Shown here: piece after piece, positions 1-8,403 of the stretch
How positions within the stretch are numbered: the stretch's first letter is position 1
Layout of the letters: the number at the start of each line of letters is the position of its first letter
Source: Kribbella italica
Lineage (GTDB): Bacteria; Actinomycetota; Actinomycetes; Propionibacteriales; Kribbellaceae
Assembly (NCBI RefSeq): GCF_014205135.1
Contig: NZ_JACHMY010000001.1
Location: forward strand, 2,294,001-2,358,000
Direction of reading: 5' to 3'
DNA length: 64,000 nucleotides
Translations under genes and position numbers: made by a program
The notes under the pieces: model-generated
What the model was told of the DNA's origin: nothing
Databases searched by the model: none
Seen by the model: the letters and a program-made list of their open reading frames with translations, nothing else

Positions 1-89
1 CTGGCCGTCGGCCGCTCGGTCGCCTTCACCGTCACGGCGCCACCACCCTCGGTGGGCTCGTCGGCGGCCGCAGTCTTCGTGTCGCTCAT
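1..89 (-). CDS. N-terminus of an ABC exporter partner subunit (cut by window edge)
   Basis: Only about 29 codons lie inside the window. They begin at ATG 89-87 and read MSDTKTAAADEPTEGGGAV, a hydrophilic, low-complexity leader. The gene lies directly downstream of an ABC exporter half (166-1899) on the same strand, and heterodimeric exporters are normally encoded as two adjacent halves, so this is probably the second half. That function is inferred from position, since no ABC motif is visible here. Its start overlaps the stop of a 27-codon reading frame (86-169) in an ATGA arrangement, so translation may be coupled. Confidence 0.55.
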   Translation of the reverse strand, partial: MSDTKTAAADEPTEGGGAVTVKATERPTA

Positions 90-169
90 GCCTCCACCTC
101 GCTGGCGCTCGGATCCGGCATGAGCGAGATGTCGGCTGTGCTTGTTGGTCGCTCGCTTCGCTCGCTCAT
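86..169 (-). other. 27-codon bridging mini-ORF between two ABC genes
   Basis: An ATG at 169-167 overlaps the TGA of the upstream ABC gene, and this frame's own TGA at 88-86 overlaps the ATG of the next gene, both as ATGA. The peptide starts MSERSERPTSTADISLMP. Its first codons come from a low-complexity GAGCGAGCGAAGCGAGCGAC stretch. It could be a reinitiation bridge that keeps ribosomes moving between two subunits, or just a spacer. No family is recognised. Confidence 0.3.
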
Positions 170-1899
170 GCTGCCTCCTCCGCGGACCGCTGGGACTCGA
201 CGATCTCGAGGTACGTCGGACAGCTGTCCAGCAGTTCCTCGTGGGTGCCCTTGCCGACGATCGCGCCGTCCTCGAGCACGATGATCTGGTCGGCGCCGAT
301 GATCGTGGACACCCGCTGGGCGACGATCACCACGCACGCATCGGCGGTGACCGGTGCCAGCGCCGCCCGCAACCGGGCGTCGGTGGACAGGTCGAGCGCC
401 GAGAACGAGTCGTCGAACAGGTAGATCTCCGGTTGGCGGACCAGTGCCCGCGCGATCGCCAGGCGTTGCCGCTGACCACCCGAGACGTTGGTCCCGCCCT
501 GGGCGATCGGTGCGTTCAGCTGCTCCGGCATCGCCTCGACGAAGTCCTTGCCCTGGGCAATCTCCAGCGCGTGCCAGAGCTCCTCGTCGGTCGCTTCCGG
601 GTTGCCGTAACGCAGGTTGCTCGCGACCGTGCCGGAGAACAGGTACGGCCGCTGCGGAACGAGCCCGATCCGCTTCCAGAGCTGCTCCGGATCGATCTCC
701 CGGACGTCGACGCCGTCGACCAGCACGCGGCCGTCGGTCGCGTCGAACAGCCGCGGCACCAGCGACAGCAGCGTCGTCTTGCCCGCGCCGGTACTACCGA
801 TGATCGCGGTCGTCTGCCCGGGAGCCGCCGAGAAGGTCACGTCCCGGAGGACCGGCTCGGCCGCACCTGGGTACTGGAAGCCGGCGTTCTCGAAGACCAG
901 CTCGCCGTGCCCGGTGAAGGTGCCGATCGGCGTGACCGGCGGGCGGACCGAGGAGTCGGTGTTCAGCACCTCGGTGATCCGGTCGGCGCAGACCGAGGCC
1001 CGCGGCACCATGATCATCACGAAGGTCGCCATCATCACCGAGAACAGGATCTGGATCAGGTAGCTGATGAAGGCGGTCAGCTGGCCGACCTGCATGGCCC
1101 CGCTCTCCACCCGGGAGGCACCGAACCAGAGCACGGCGACGCTGGACGCGTTCAGGATCAGCATCACGACCGGGAAGACCAGTGCCATCAGGCGGCCGGC
1201 CCGGATCGCGGTGTCGGTCACGTTCGTGTTGGCCTCGCCGAACCGCTCGGTCTCGTGCGGCTCGCGGACGAAGGCCCGGACCACGCGGATGCCGGTGATC
1301 TGCTCGCGCAGCACCCGGTTCACGCTGTCGATGTTGACCTGCATCTTGCGGAACTGCGGCACCATCCGGCTGGCGATCAGGCCGATCGAGGCGGCCAGCA
1401 GCGGTACGGCGACAGCGACCAGCCAGGACAGCCCGACGTCCTCGCGGACCGCGGCAACGATTCCACCGACCATGGTGATCGGCGCGGCGACCAGCATCGT
1501 GGTCGACATCACCACGAGCATCTGGACCTGGGTGACGTCGTTGGTACTGCGCGAGATCAGCGTCGGCGCGCCGAACTGGTTCACCTCGCGCGCGGAGAAG
1601 CTGCCGACCTGGTGGAAGACGGCCGCCCGGACGTCGCGGCCGAACAGCGCCGCGGTCTTGGCGCCGAAGTACACCGCGACGATCGTGCAGACGATCTGCA
1701 CCAGGCTGACCCCGAGCATCCAGCCACCGGTGCGGACGATGTAGCCGGTGTCTCCGGTGGCCACGCCGTTGTCGATGATGTCGGCGTTCAGGCTGGGCAG
1801 GTAGAGGGAGGCGATCGTCCCGACGAACTGCAGGACGACCACCAGGGACAGGTTGCCGGCGTACGGACGCAGGTGCGTGCGCAACAGGCGAAGTAGCAT
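166..1899 (-). CDS. ABC exporter half, degenerate-site subunit (permease fused to ATPase)
   Basis: This 577-residue type IV ABC exporter half has about six membrane helices in residues 1-310, then an ATPase domain. Visible motifs are Walker A GSTGAGKT near residue 366, signature VSGGQRQR near 471 and Walker B IYLFDDS near 490. Two catalytic positions are non-canonical: the residue after the Walker B Asp is Asp instead of Glu, and the switch His is Gln (VAQRVS instead of AHRLS). This pattern is known from the degenerate subunit of heterodimeric exporters, so the protein should pair with the truncated gene at 1-89. Its ATG shares one base with the TGA of the upstream TetR gene (TGATG), so the three form one operon. 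The substrate, probably a drug or lipid, cannot be read from the sequence. Confidence 0.92.
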   Translation of the reverse strand: MLLRLLRTHLRPYAGNLSLVVVLQFVGTIASLYLPSLNADIIDNGVATGDTGYIVRTGGWMLGVSLVQIVCTIVAVYFGAKTAALFGRDVRAAVFHQVGSFSAREVNQFGAPTLISRSTNDVTQVQMLVVMSTTMLVAAPITMVGGIVAAVREDVGLSWLVAVAVPLLAASIGLIASRMVPQFRKMQVNIDSVNRVLREQITGIRVVRAFVREPHETERFGEANTNVTDTAIRAGRLMALVFPVVMLILNASSVAVLWFGASRVESGAMQVGQLTAFISYLIQILFSVMMATFVMIMVPRASVCADRITEVLNTDSSVRPPVTPIGTFTGHGELVFENAGFQYPGAAEPVLRDVTFSAAPGQTTAIIGSTGAGKTTLLSLVPRLFDATDGRVLVDGVDVREIDPEQLWKRIGLVPQRPYLFSGTVASNLRYGNPEATDEELWHALEIAQGKDFVEAMPEQLNAPIAQGGTNVSGGQRQRLAIARALVRQPEIYLFDDSFSALDLSTDARLRAALAPVTADACVVIVAQRVSTIIGADQIIVLEDGAIVGKGTHEELLDSCPTYLEIVESQRSAEEAA

Positions 1900-2480
1900 C
1901 AGAGATCCCCAAGGTGGTGAAGGCGGACACCGTCGAGTGCGAAGTCGACGATCTCCTCGGCGGTCATCGGCCGACCGTCCGAAATCATTGGGTGGGTCGC
2001 GGAGAAGGTGATCATCCGGATCCGGTGCGCGACGTCCTCGGGCGAGAACCGCAGCGCTTCGGCGTCGGGCCGGATCAGGTCGACGAACACGGCACTGGCC
2101 CGCTCCGCCTCGGCCTTGCGACGCAACTCTTCGTCAGGGTCGCTCTTCCAGTCCGGCGGCCGGTGCATCCGCATCGTCAGCAGCAGCCGGAAGACGCTGC
2201 GCAGCCGGGACTGGCTCACCTCGACGGAGGCGATCAGCCGTTCCCGCAGCGGCAGCGACCGGTCGATCTGCGCGAGCGCCGCGATCAGCGGCCCGGACTC
2301 GAAGGCCGAGCCGATCACGGCGTCGATCAGCGCGTCCTTGCTGCCGAACGCGCGGAAGATCGTGCCTTCGGCGACACCGGCCGCCTCGGCGATCTGCCGG
2401 GTGCTGACATCGGTGCCGTACTCCTCCAGCAGGGGCAGCACAGCGGCGACGATCGCGGCACGGCGCTCGTCGGGCGGCAT
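1899..2480 (-). CDS. TetR family repressor of the adjacent ABC exporter
   Basis: The N-terminal helix-turn-helix reads STRQIAEAAGVAEGTIFRAF, typical of TetR, followed by a ligand-binding domain rich in Ala and Leu. I place the start at ATG 2480 (MPPDERRAAIVAAV), giving 193 residues. The frame stays open to GTG 2531, but that codon lies inside a perfect 18-bp palindrome (2517-2534) that looks like the operator, and no ribosome site precedes it. GTG 2501 is a third option. The stop overlaps the ABC start by one base. The likely role is autorepression and ligand-released control of the exporter operon. Confidence 0.88.
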   Translation of the reverse strand: MPPDERRAAIVAAVLPLLEEYGTDVSTRQIAEAAGVAEGTIFRAFGSKDALIDAVIGSAFESGPLIAALAQIDRSLPLRERLIASVEVSQSRLRSVFRLLLTMRMHRPPDWKSDPDEELRRKAEAERASAVFVDLIRPDAEALRFSPEDVAHRIRMITFSATHPMISDGRPMTAEEIVDFALDGVRLHHLGDL

Positions 2481-2516
2481 CGGGGTCGCTCGTGGACTCA
2501 CCCGGCCGAGACTAAC

Positions 2517-2534
2517 TGAGTGAGTACTCACTCA
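2517..2534. promoter_or_regulatory. Perfect 18-bp palindrome, likely TetR operator
   Basis: TGAGTGAGTACTCACTCA is identical to its reverse complement. It has the GAGT...ACTC form typical of TetR sites and sits just upstream of the chosen start of the TetR gene at 1899-2480. Autoregulation is inferred. Confidence 0.7.
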
Positions 2535-2557
2535 CAACTGCATTAGCCGGCGGTTCG

Positions 2558-3313
2558 TCAGCGCCCGTCGAGCAGCGCCTCGATCCCGTCCAGCACACGG
2601 GCCAGCCCGAAGGCGAACCCGTGCTCGGAGTCGTACGCCGCATCGAACTCCTGGCCGACCGCCGTACCGACCCGGCTCGCGAGGGGGAACTTCTGCGCGT
2701 CGCCGATCTTCTCGAGCAGCGGCTCGTGCGCCAGCCACCAGTCCTTGTCAGTGATACCCGACGACTGGATCACCTGCTTGGCGTCCACAGCACTCCGCAC
2801 GGCGCCGTGCACATACCCGTTGACCAGCGCGACCGCGGCGTCCATCTCCACATCGCTCAGCCCGATCCCCTCGACCGCTTCCAGCTCGTACTCGTACTTC
2901 GCCATCAGCCCCGGCCCGAGCGGCGGCCGGCTGCTCGCGACGTACAGGAGCCACGAGTGCTGCAGGTAGAGCTCGCGGTTCTCCAGCGCGACCTCTTCCA
3001 GCTTGGCCCGCCAGTCGCCGTCGACCGGGCGGCGCGGGAACTCGCCGTACACACTGTCGAGCATCACATCGAGCAGCTCGGCCTTGCCAGGCACATACCG
3101 GTACAGCGTCATGGCGCCGACGCCGAGTTCCTCGGCCACCCGCCGCATCGACAGCGCGGCCAGGCCCTCCGCGTCCGCGATCCGTACGGCGGCCGCGCAG
3201 ACCCGGTCGACCGTGAGCGCGGGTTTCGGCCCGCGGGTCGGCCTGGACTGCAGTCCCCAGAGCAGCTCCAGGCTCTTCGCGGGATCGCCGGCACCGCTGT
3301 ACTCGGAATTCAT
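2558..3313 (-). CDS. TetR/AcrR regulator with TetR_C-type ligand domain
   Basis: A 251-residue regulator starting at ATG 3313 (MNSEYSGAGDPAKSLEL). After a roughly 35-residue leader with the RPTRGPKPALT motif common in this subgroup comes the helix-turn-helix, including SMRRVAEELGVGAMTLYRYV. The C-terminal part resembles the tetracycline-repressor-type TetR_C domain. It is divergent from the ABC exporter at 3488-5386, the usual arrangement of a local repressor and its efflux target. The gap between them holds two short palindromes. The ligand is unknown. Confidence 0.9.
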   Translation of the reverse strand: MNSEYSGAGDPAKSLELLWGLQSRPTRGPKPALTVDRVCAAAVRIADAEGLAALSMRRVAEELGVGAMTLYRYVPGKAELLDVMLDSVYGEFPRRPVDGDWRAKLEEVALENRELYLQHSWLLYVASSRPPLGPGLMAKYEYELEAVEGIGLSDVEMDAAVALVNGYVHGAVRSAVDAKQVIQSSGITDKDWWLAHEPLLEKIGDAQKFPLASRVGTAVGQEFDAAYDSEHGFAFGLARVLDGIEALLDGR

Positions 3314-3357
3314 GTGCGCAATTCTCCCCGACCGGACTACACTCCATCGACTACCCC

Positions 3358-3386
3358 GTACAGCGTACCCAGTAAGACGCCGTCTT
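3358..3386. promoter_or_regulatory. Candidate operators between divergent TetR and ABC genes
   Basis: Two short dyads lie in the intergenic region: GTAC-AGC-GTAC at 3358-3368 and AAGACG-C-CGTCTT at 3374-3386. The second is perfect with 6-bp arms. Either could bind the TetR protein at 2558-3313, but the arms are short, so this is tentative. Confidence 0.35.
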
Positions 3387-3487
3387 GACCTCAAGCATGG
3401 TCGAGGTTCTAGCGTCATCGGAAAGTGTCGGTGGTCCACGAGACCATCGGCACACCCTGGCCGACCGAGCGACCCCGGAGCACCGCC

Positions 3488-5386
3488 GTGAGCATGGAAA
3501 TGACCGCGTGGAACTCGCTGTACCACGCGATGAACGCGCAGGAAGAGAAACGTCCCTTCTCCAAGGCGACGCTGAAGCGGATCCTCGTCTTCGCGCGGCC
3601 CCACCGGCGGTTGCTGATCGCCTTCCTCGTCCTCAGCACGGCGGCTGCCGTGCTGGCGGTCGCCACGCCGGTGCTGGCCGGCGAGGTGGTCGAGGCCATC
3701 GTCGACGGCAAGACGGTCAGCACCGTGATGTGGCTGGCGGGACTGATCGCGCTGATCGCCGTCGCCGAGGCCGGAATCAGCCTGTTCACCCGCTGGCTGT
3801 CGGCGCGGATCGGTGAGGGCCTGATCCTGGACCTGCGCACGGCGGTCTTCGACCACATCCAGAAGATGCCCATCGCGTTCTTCACCCGGACCCGGACCGG
3901 TGCGCTGGTCTCCCGGCTGAACAACGACGTGATCGGCGCGCAGCGCGCGTTCAGCGACACCCTGTCCGGCGTCGTGAGCAACCTGGTGATGCTCGTCCTC
4001 ACGCTCGTGGTGATGCTCAGCCGGTCGTGGCAGATCACCGTGCTGGCGCTGATCCTGCTGCCGGTCTTCGTGATCCCGGCCCGGCGGAGGGGCGCCAAGC
4101 TCGCCTCGCTGGAGCGCGAGGCGGCCAACTACAACGCCACCATGAGCACCCAGATGACCGAGCGGTTCTCGGCGCCCGGCGCGACCCTGGTGAAGCTGTT
4201 CGGCCGGCCGGTGCGGGAGTCCAAGGAGTTCGCCGACCGGGCCAGCCGGGTGCGGGACATCGGCGTCCGGACCGCGATGGTCCAGTGGGTCTTCGTGACC
4301 GCGCTGACCCTGGTCTCCGCGCTCGCGCTGGCCGTGGTCTACGGGCTCGGCGGCTTCTACGCGCTGCGTGACCAGCTCGACGCGGGCACGGTGGTGGCGA
4401 TGGCGCTGCTGCTGACCCGGTTGTACGCGCCGCTGACCGCGCTCGCGAGTGCCCGGCTCGAGGTGATGACCGCGCTGGTCAGCTTCGAGCGGGTCTTCGA
4501 GGTGCTCGACCTGAAGCCGCTGATCCAGGACAAGCCCGACGCCGGGCGCGTGCCGGAGGGTCCGGTCGCGGTCGAGTTCGACGACGTACGGTTCGCCTAC
4601 CCGTCGGCCGACAAGGTGTCGCTGGCCTCGCTCGAGGAGGTCGCCAAGCTCGACACCCGCGGCGGCGACGAGGTGCTGCACGGGATCACCTTCCGGGCCG
4701 AGCCGGGGCAGATGGTCGCCCTGGTCGGTACGTCGGGAGCCGGCAAGTCGACGATCGCGCAGCTGATCCCCCGCCTGTACGACGTGGACTCCGGCGCGGT
4801 CCGGCTGGCGGGCGTCGACGTACGGGACGTGACGGCCGAGTCGTTGCGCGAGACGCTCGGGATGGTGACCCAGGACGGGCACCTGTTCCACGACTCGATC
4901 CGGGAGAACCTGCTGCTCGCGCGGCCCGAGGCGTCCGAGGAAGACCTGTGGGACGCGTTGACGCGGGCGCGACTCAAGGACCTGATCCACTCGATGCCGG
5001 ACCAGCTGGACACCGTGGTCGGCGAGCGCGGATATCGGCTGTCGGGTGGTGAGCGGCAGCGGCTGACGATCGCCCGGTTACTGCTCGCGCAGCCGCGGGT
5101 CGTCATCCTCGACGAGGCGACCGCCGCGCTGGACTCGACGTCGGAGGCCGCTGTCCAGGCGGCGCTGGCCGAGGCGCTGACCGGGCGGACCGCCGTGGTG
5201 ATCGCGCACCGGTTGTCGACGATCCGGGCGGCCGATCTGATCCTGGTGATCGAGGCCGGGGTCGTGGTCGAGCGCGGGACCCACCTGGAACTGCTGGCCC
5301 AGGGTGGTCGTTACGAAGAGCTGTACCGGACGCAGTTCGACCAGCCGCCGGCCGAGGACGAGGTGGTGGTGGTCGGGGCGTCGTAG
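3488..5386 (+). CDS. ABC exporter (permease fused to ATPase)
   Basis: The frame is open from GTG 3425, but GTG 3488 (MSMEMTAWNSLYHAMNAQ) has GGAG seven bases upstream and fits better, giving 632 residues. Transmembrane helices fill roughly residues 40-340. The ATPase domain is canonical: Walker A GTSGAGKS near 411, LSGGERQR near 517, ILDEATAALD near 540 and switch AHRLS near 574. A loop of about 15 charged residues (SLASLEEVAKLDTRGGDE) is inserted just before Walker A. All catalytic residues are present, so it can work as a homodimer. It is divergent from a TetR regulator that probably controls it. The substrate is unknown. Confidence 0.9.
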   Translation: MSMEMTAWNSLYHAMNAQEEKRPFSKATLKRILVFARPHRRLLIAFLVLSTAAAVLAVATPVLAGEVVEAIVDGKTVSTVMWLAGLIALIAVAEAGISLFTRWLSARIGEGLILDLRTAVFDHIQKMPIAFFTRTRTGALVSRLNNDVIGAQRAFSDTLSGVVSNLVMLVLTLVVMLSRSWQITVLALILLPVFVIPARRRGAKLASLEREAANYNATMSTQMTERFSAPGATLVKLFGRPVRESKEFADRASRVRDIGVRTAMVQWVFVTALTLVSALALAVVYGLGGFYALRDQLDAGTVVAMALLLTRLYAPLTALASARLEVMTALVSFERVFEVLDLKPLIQDKPDAGRVPEGPVAVEFDDVRFAYPSADKVSLASLEEVAKLDTRGGDEVLHGITFRAEPGQMVALVGTSGAGKSTIAQLIPRLYDVDSGAVRLAGVDVRDVTAESLRETLGMVTQDGHLFHDSIRENLLLARPEASEEDLWDALTRARLKDLIHSMPDQLDTVVGERGYRLSGGERQRLTIARLLLAQPRVVILDEATAALDSTSEAAVQAALAEALTGRTAVVIAHRLSTIRAADLILVIEAGVVVERGTHLELLAQGGRYEELYRTQFDQPPAEDEVVVVGAS

Positions 5387-5424
5387 GACAGACAGCTGGT
5401 GGTTCGGCCAGGCTGAAGGTCGAG

Positions 5425-5462
5425 AAGGTCCGGGGTTGGCAGCGAGGAAGGTACGGGGTTGG
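5425..5462 (+). repeat. Imperfect 23-bp direct repeat over the SNF2 start
   Basis: AAGGTCCGGGGTTGG at 5425-5439 recurs as AAGGTACGGGGTTGG at 5448-5462, one mismatch in 15. The second copy contains the TTG start of the helicase. The first copy also has a TTG, which opens a frame of only nine codons. Confidence 0.5.
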
Positions 5463-8356
5463 TAGTAGCGGTTGGCGTTTCGGCGGAGATTGCTCGTCTG
5501 GTGGCGGTGTTCCGGCCGGCCGATCCACCACGTCTGGGGACCGTCGCGTTCTGGTCCCCGGACGCGGAGCCGTTGCCCCTGGGCATCGGCGAGCACGTCG
5601 ACCTCCAGGTCGTCACGCCGGTCGCCGACGAGTTGCAACCACACGTAGTCCGCGCCGTCGAGCTACCCGTCGGCGAGGCAGTCGCCGTGCTGGGAAGAGC
5701 CCGCAAGAGTCCCGATGCCCATCCGTCGGTCGGTTTCTGGGGAGCGGTCTCGCTCGTCGCGCTCCAACTGGTCGCCCGCGGGCGGTTGCTTCCCGGGGTC
5801 TCCCCCGCCGGGCACGACGCCTGGCGGGTCGGCCCGTACGACCAGCCGGACGTGGAACGAGTCCTGCAACTCGCCGAGGCGATGCCACCGGAAGCCAGGT
5901 GCGTCCCGCTCCCTCCGCACACCGGAGCCCGGCCCGGACCGGCCGTCGCCGACGCGCGCGGGCTCGACGCCGACGCGGCCAGGCTGAACGGCGACGCGGG
6001 CGGGCTGAGCGGCGGCTTGCGCTTGCCGGTTGCCGAAGACCTCGTGCGGGCTTTCCTCGACGCGGTGGCTGACGGGATGCCTCGCTCGGCCGCGGCGGCG
6101 AAGGCTCACGGGACCGATCTGTTCACCGCGAAGGCCCCGCAGCGGGCGGAGCGGTTGCGGTCGTGGGCGGACGAGGTGTCGGCGGGCCTGGACACCGGCG
6201 TACGGATCTCCTTGCGGATCGACCTCATCGAGGGTGACGAGCTCGGGTTCCGCGCCACCGTGCAGCTGCACAGCCTGCAGGATCCGACGCTGGTCAGCGA
6301 CGCGGCCGACGTGTGGGCGGGCGACGTCCCGGGGTTCGGTCCGCGGGCCAGGATCGACGCGACGCTGGCGATCCGCCGCGCCGCGCGGGTCTGGGATCCC
6401 CTGCAGCAGTTGCTCGACGCCGCCGTACCGGACCAGATGGAGCTGACCGACGGCGAGATCGCCGGGCTGCTCGCGACCGGCGCTCAGCGGCTCGCGGCCG
6501 CCGGCATCGACCTGCACTGGCCGCGCAGCCTCGGCCGTGCCCTCACCGCGCGGGCCGCGATCACGACGACACCTGACACTCCCCCGTCCGACCTGCCCAG
6601 CTTCTTCGGCGGCGACAGCACCCTCGACTTCAGCTGGCAGGTTGCTCTCGGCAACGACCCGCTCAGCACCGAGGAGATGGACCGGCTGGCCGAGGCGACC
6701 CGCCCGGTGGTCCGGCTGAGGGACCAGTGGATGCTGGTCGATCCCGAGGTGGCCCGCAAGGCCCGCGAGCGGATCCTCAAGCCGGTCACGCCGATCGACG
6801 CGCTCAGCGCCGCACTCACCAGCACCGCCGAGATCGACGGCAAGCACGTCGAGGTCACCCCGACCAAGTGGCTGGACGACCTGCGCGCCCGGATCGCCGA
6901 CCCCGACCGCTCCGACGAACCGCACGAAGCTCCCGCGGCGCTCCAGGCGACCCTGCGCGACTACCAACTGCGCGGCCTGCAATGGCTGGCCCGGATGACG
7001 TCGCTCGGTCTCGGCGGCTGCCTCGCCGACGACATGGGTCTGGGCAAGACGATCACGCTGATCTCGCTGCACCTGCACCGCCAGACCTCCGACGAGACCG
7101 CCGGTCCGACACTCGTCGTCTGCCCGGCCTCCCTGCTGGGGAACTGGGAGCGCGAGGTCAACAAGTTCGCTCCCGGTACGCCGGTCCGCCGCTTCCACGG
7201 CACCAGCCGGTCGCTCGACGAGGCCGACACCGGGTTCGTACTCACGACGTACGGGACGCTGCGCCGGGACGCGAAGAAGCTCGGCGGGCACCGCTGGGGA
7301 CTGCTCGTCGCCGACGAGGCGCAGCACGTGAAGAACCCCTCCTCCGGGACGGCGAAGGCGCTGCGGACGGTCCCCGCGATGGCCCGCGTCGCCCTCACCG
7401 GTACGCCGGTCGAGAACAATCTGTCCGAGCTCTGGGCGATCCTCGACTGGACGACGCCGGGCCTGCTCGGCCGGCTCGGCACGTTCCGCAGCCGCTGGGC
7501 GACGCCGATCGAGGCGGACAAGGACCAGGAGATCGCGGACCGCCTGGCGACGCTGGTCCGGCCGTTCCTGCTGCGGCGGAAGAAGTCCGACCCCGGGATC
7601 GCGCCCGAGCTGCCGCCGAAGACCGAGACCGACCAGGCCGTGTCGCTGACCCGCGAGCAGGCCGTGTTGTACGAGGCAACGGTCCGCGAGCTGATGGACG
7701 AGGTCCGGTCCAGCAACGCGATGGCCCGCCGCGGGCTGATCGTGAAGCTGCTGACCGGGCTCAAGCAGATCTGCAACCACCCGGTGCAGTACCTCAAGGA
7801 GCCCGCCGGCGCGAAGCTCGCCGGGCGCTCCGGCAAGCTCGAACTGCTGGACGAGCTGCTCGGCACGATCCTCGCCGAGGACGGCGCGGTGCTGATCTTC
7901 ACGCAGTACGTCGCGATGGCGCGGCTGCTGGAGCAGCACCTTGCGGACCGTGGTGTCGGCACCCAGTTGCTGCACGGCGGTACGCCGGTGCGGAAGCGCG
8001 AGGAGATGGTCGAGCGCTTCCAGGCCGGCGAGGTGCCGGTCTTCCTGCTGTCGCTCAAGGCCGCGGGCACAGGGCTGAACCTGACGCGCGCGGATCACGT
8101 CGTGCACTTCGACCGGTGGTGGAACCCGGCGGTCGAGGACCAGGCGACGGACCGGGCGTACCGGATCGGCCAGACCCGGCCGGTGCAAGTGCACCGGTTG
8201 ATTGCCGAGGGCACCATCGAGGACCGGATCGCGGCGATGCTGACCAGCAAGCGGGCGCTGGCGGACGCCGTACTGACCGCGGGTGAGGCGGCGTTGACCG
8301 AGCTGTCCGATGCCGAGCTGGCCGATCTGGTGGAGCTGCGAGGTGGTGCCCGATGA
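5459..8356 (+). CDS. SNF2 family DNA helicase/translocase (HelZ-like)
   Basis: A 965-residue SF2 protein. The N-terminal half (about 1-480) resembles the accessory region of bacterial SNF2 helicases. The motor follows: motif I DDMGLGKT near 524, motif II DEAQ near 618, motif III ALTGTPVENN near 645, and the C-lobe motifs LLHGGTPV, AAGTGLNLT and RAYRIGQ (near 898). The start is TTG 5459 with GAGGAAG upstream; in-frame GTG codons downstream are alternatives. It overlaps a 16-codon frame and then a SWIM zinc-finger gene, a pairing that recurs in actinobacteria. Expected role: ATP-driven remodelling of DNA-protein complexes. The target is unknown. Confidence 0.93.
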   Translation: MVVAVGVSAEIARLVAVFRPADPPRLGTVAFWSPDAEPLPLGIGEHVDLQVVTPVADELQPHVVRAVELPVGEAVAVLGRARKSPDAHPSVGFWGAVSLVALQLVARGRLLPGVSPAGHDAWRVGPYDQPDVERVLQLAEAMPPEARCVPLPPHTGARPGPAVADARGLDADAARLNGDAGGLSGGLRLPVAEDLVRAFLDAVADGMPRSAAAAKAHGTDLFTAKAPQRAERLRSWADEVSAGLDTGVRISLRIDLIEGDELGFRATVQLHSLQDPTLVSDAADVWAGDVPGFGPRARIDATLAIRRAARVWDPLQQLLDAAVPDQMELTDGEIAGLLATGAQRLAAAGIDLHWPRSLGRALTARAAITTTPDTPPSDLPSFFGGDSTLDFSWQVALGNDPLSTEEMDRLAEATRPVVRLRDQWMLVDPEVARKARERILKPVTPIDALSAALTSTAEIDGKHVEVTPTKWLDDLRARIADPDRSDEPHEAPAALQATLRDYQLRGLQWLARMTSLGLGGCLADDMGLGKTITLISLHLHRQTSDETAGPTLVVCPASLLGNWEREVNKFAPGTPVRRFHGTSRSLDEADTGFVLTTYGTLRRDAKKLGGHRWGLLVADEAQHVKNPSSGTAKALRTVPAMARVALTGTPVENNLSELWAILDWTTPGLLGRLGTFRSRWATPIEADKDQEIADRLATLVRPFLLRRKKSDPGIAPELPPKTETDQAVSLTREQAVLYEATVRELMDEVRSSNAMARRGLIVKLLTGLKQICNHPVQYLKEPAGAKLAGRSGKLELLDELLGTILAEDGAVLIFTQYVAMARLLEQHLADRGVGTQLLHGGTPVRKREEMVERFQAGEVPVFLLSLKAAGTGLNLTRADHVVHFDRWWNPAVEDQATDRAYRIGQTRPVQVHRLIAEGTIEDRIAAMLTSKRALADAVLTAGEAALTELSDAELADLVELRGGAR

Positions 8357-8403
8357 GCGCGAGACTGCAGACCGGCGTCGTCGAGCGGGGTGGGGTGCGA
8401 TGA
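8353..8403 (+). other. 16-codon bridging mini-ORF between SNF2 and SWIM genes
   Basis: ATG 8353 overlaps the helicase stop (ATGA), and the frame's own stop at 8401-8403 overlaps the ATG of the SWIM gene (ATGA). The peptide is MSARLQTGVVERGGVR. The layout matches the mini-ORF at 86-169. It may couple translation of the two partners, or mark an alternative start region. Confidence 0.3.

Noticed and set aside
142-1896. Long open frame on the plus strand opposite the ABC gene
   Set aside because: Arg/Asp/Gln-rich composition with no domain; it mirrors the real minus-strand gene, which has all ABC motifs. Long opposite-strand frames are common at this GC content.
3314-4990. Minus-strand extension of the TetR gene to about 810 residues
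   Set aside because: The extension is antisense to the ABC exporter and rich in His/Arg/Gln. The regulator begins normally at ATG 3313.
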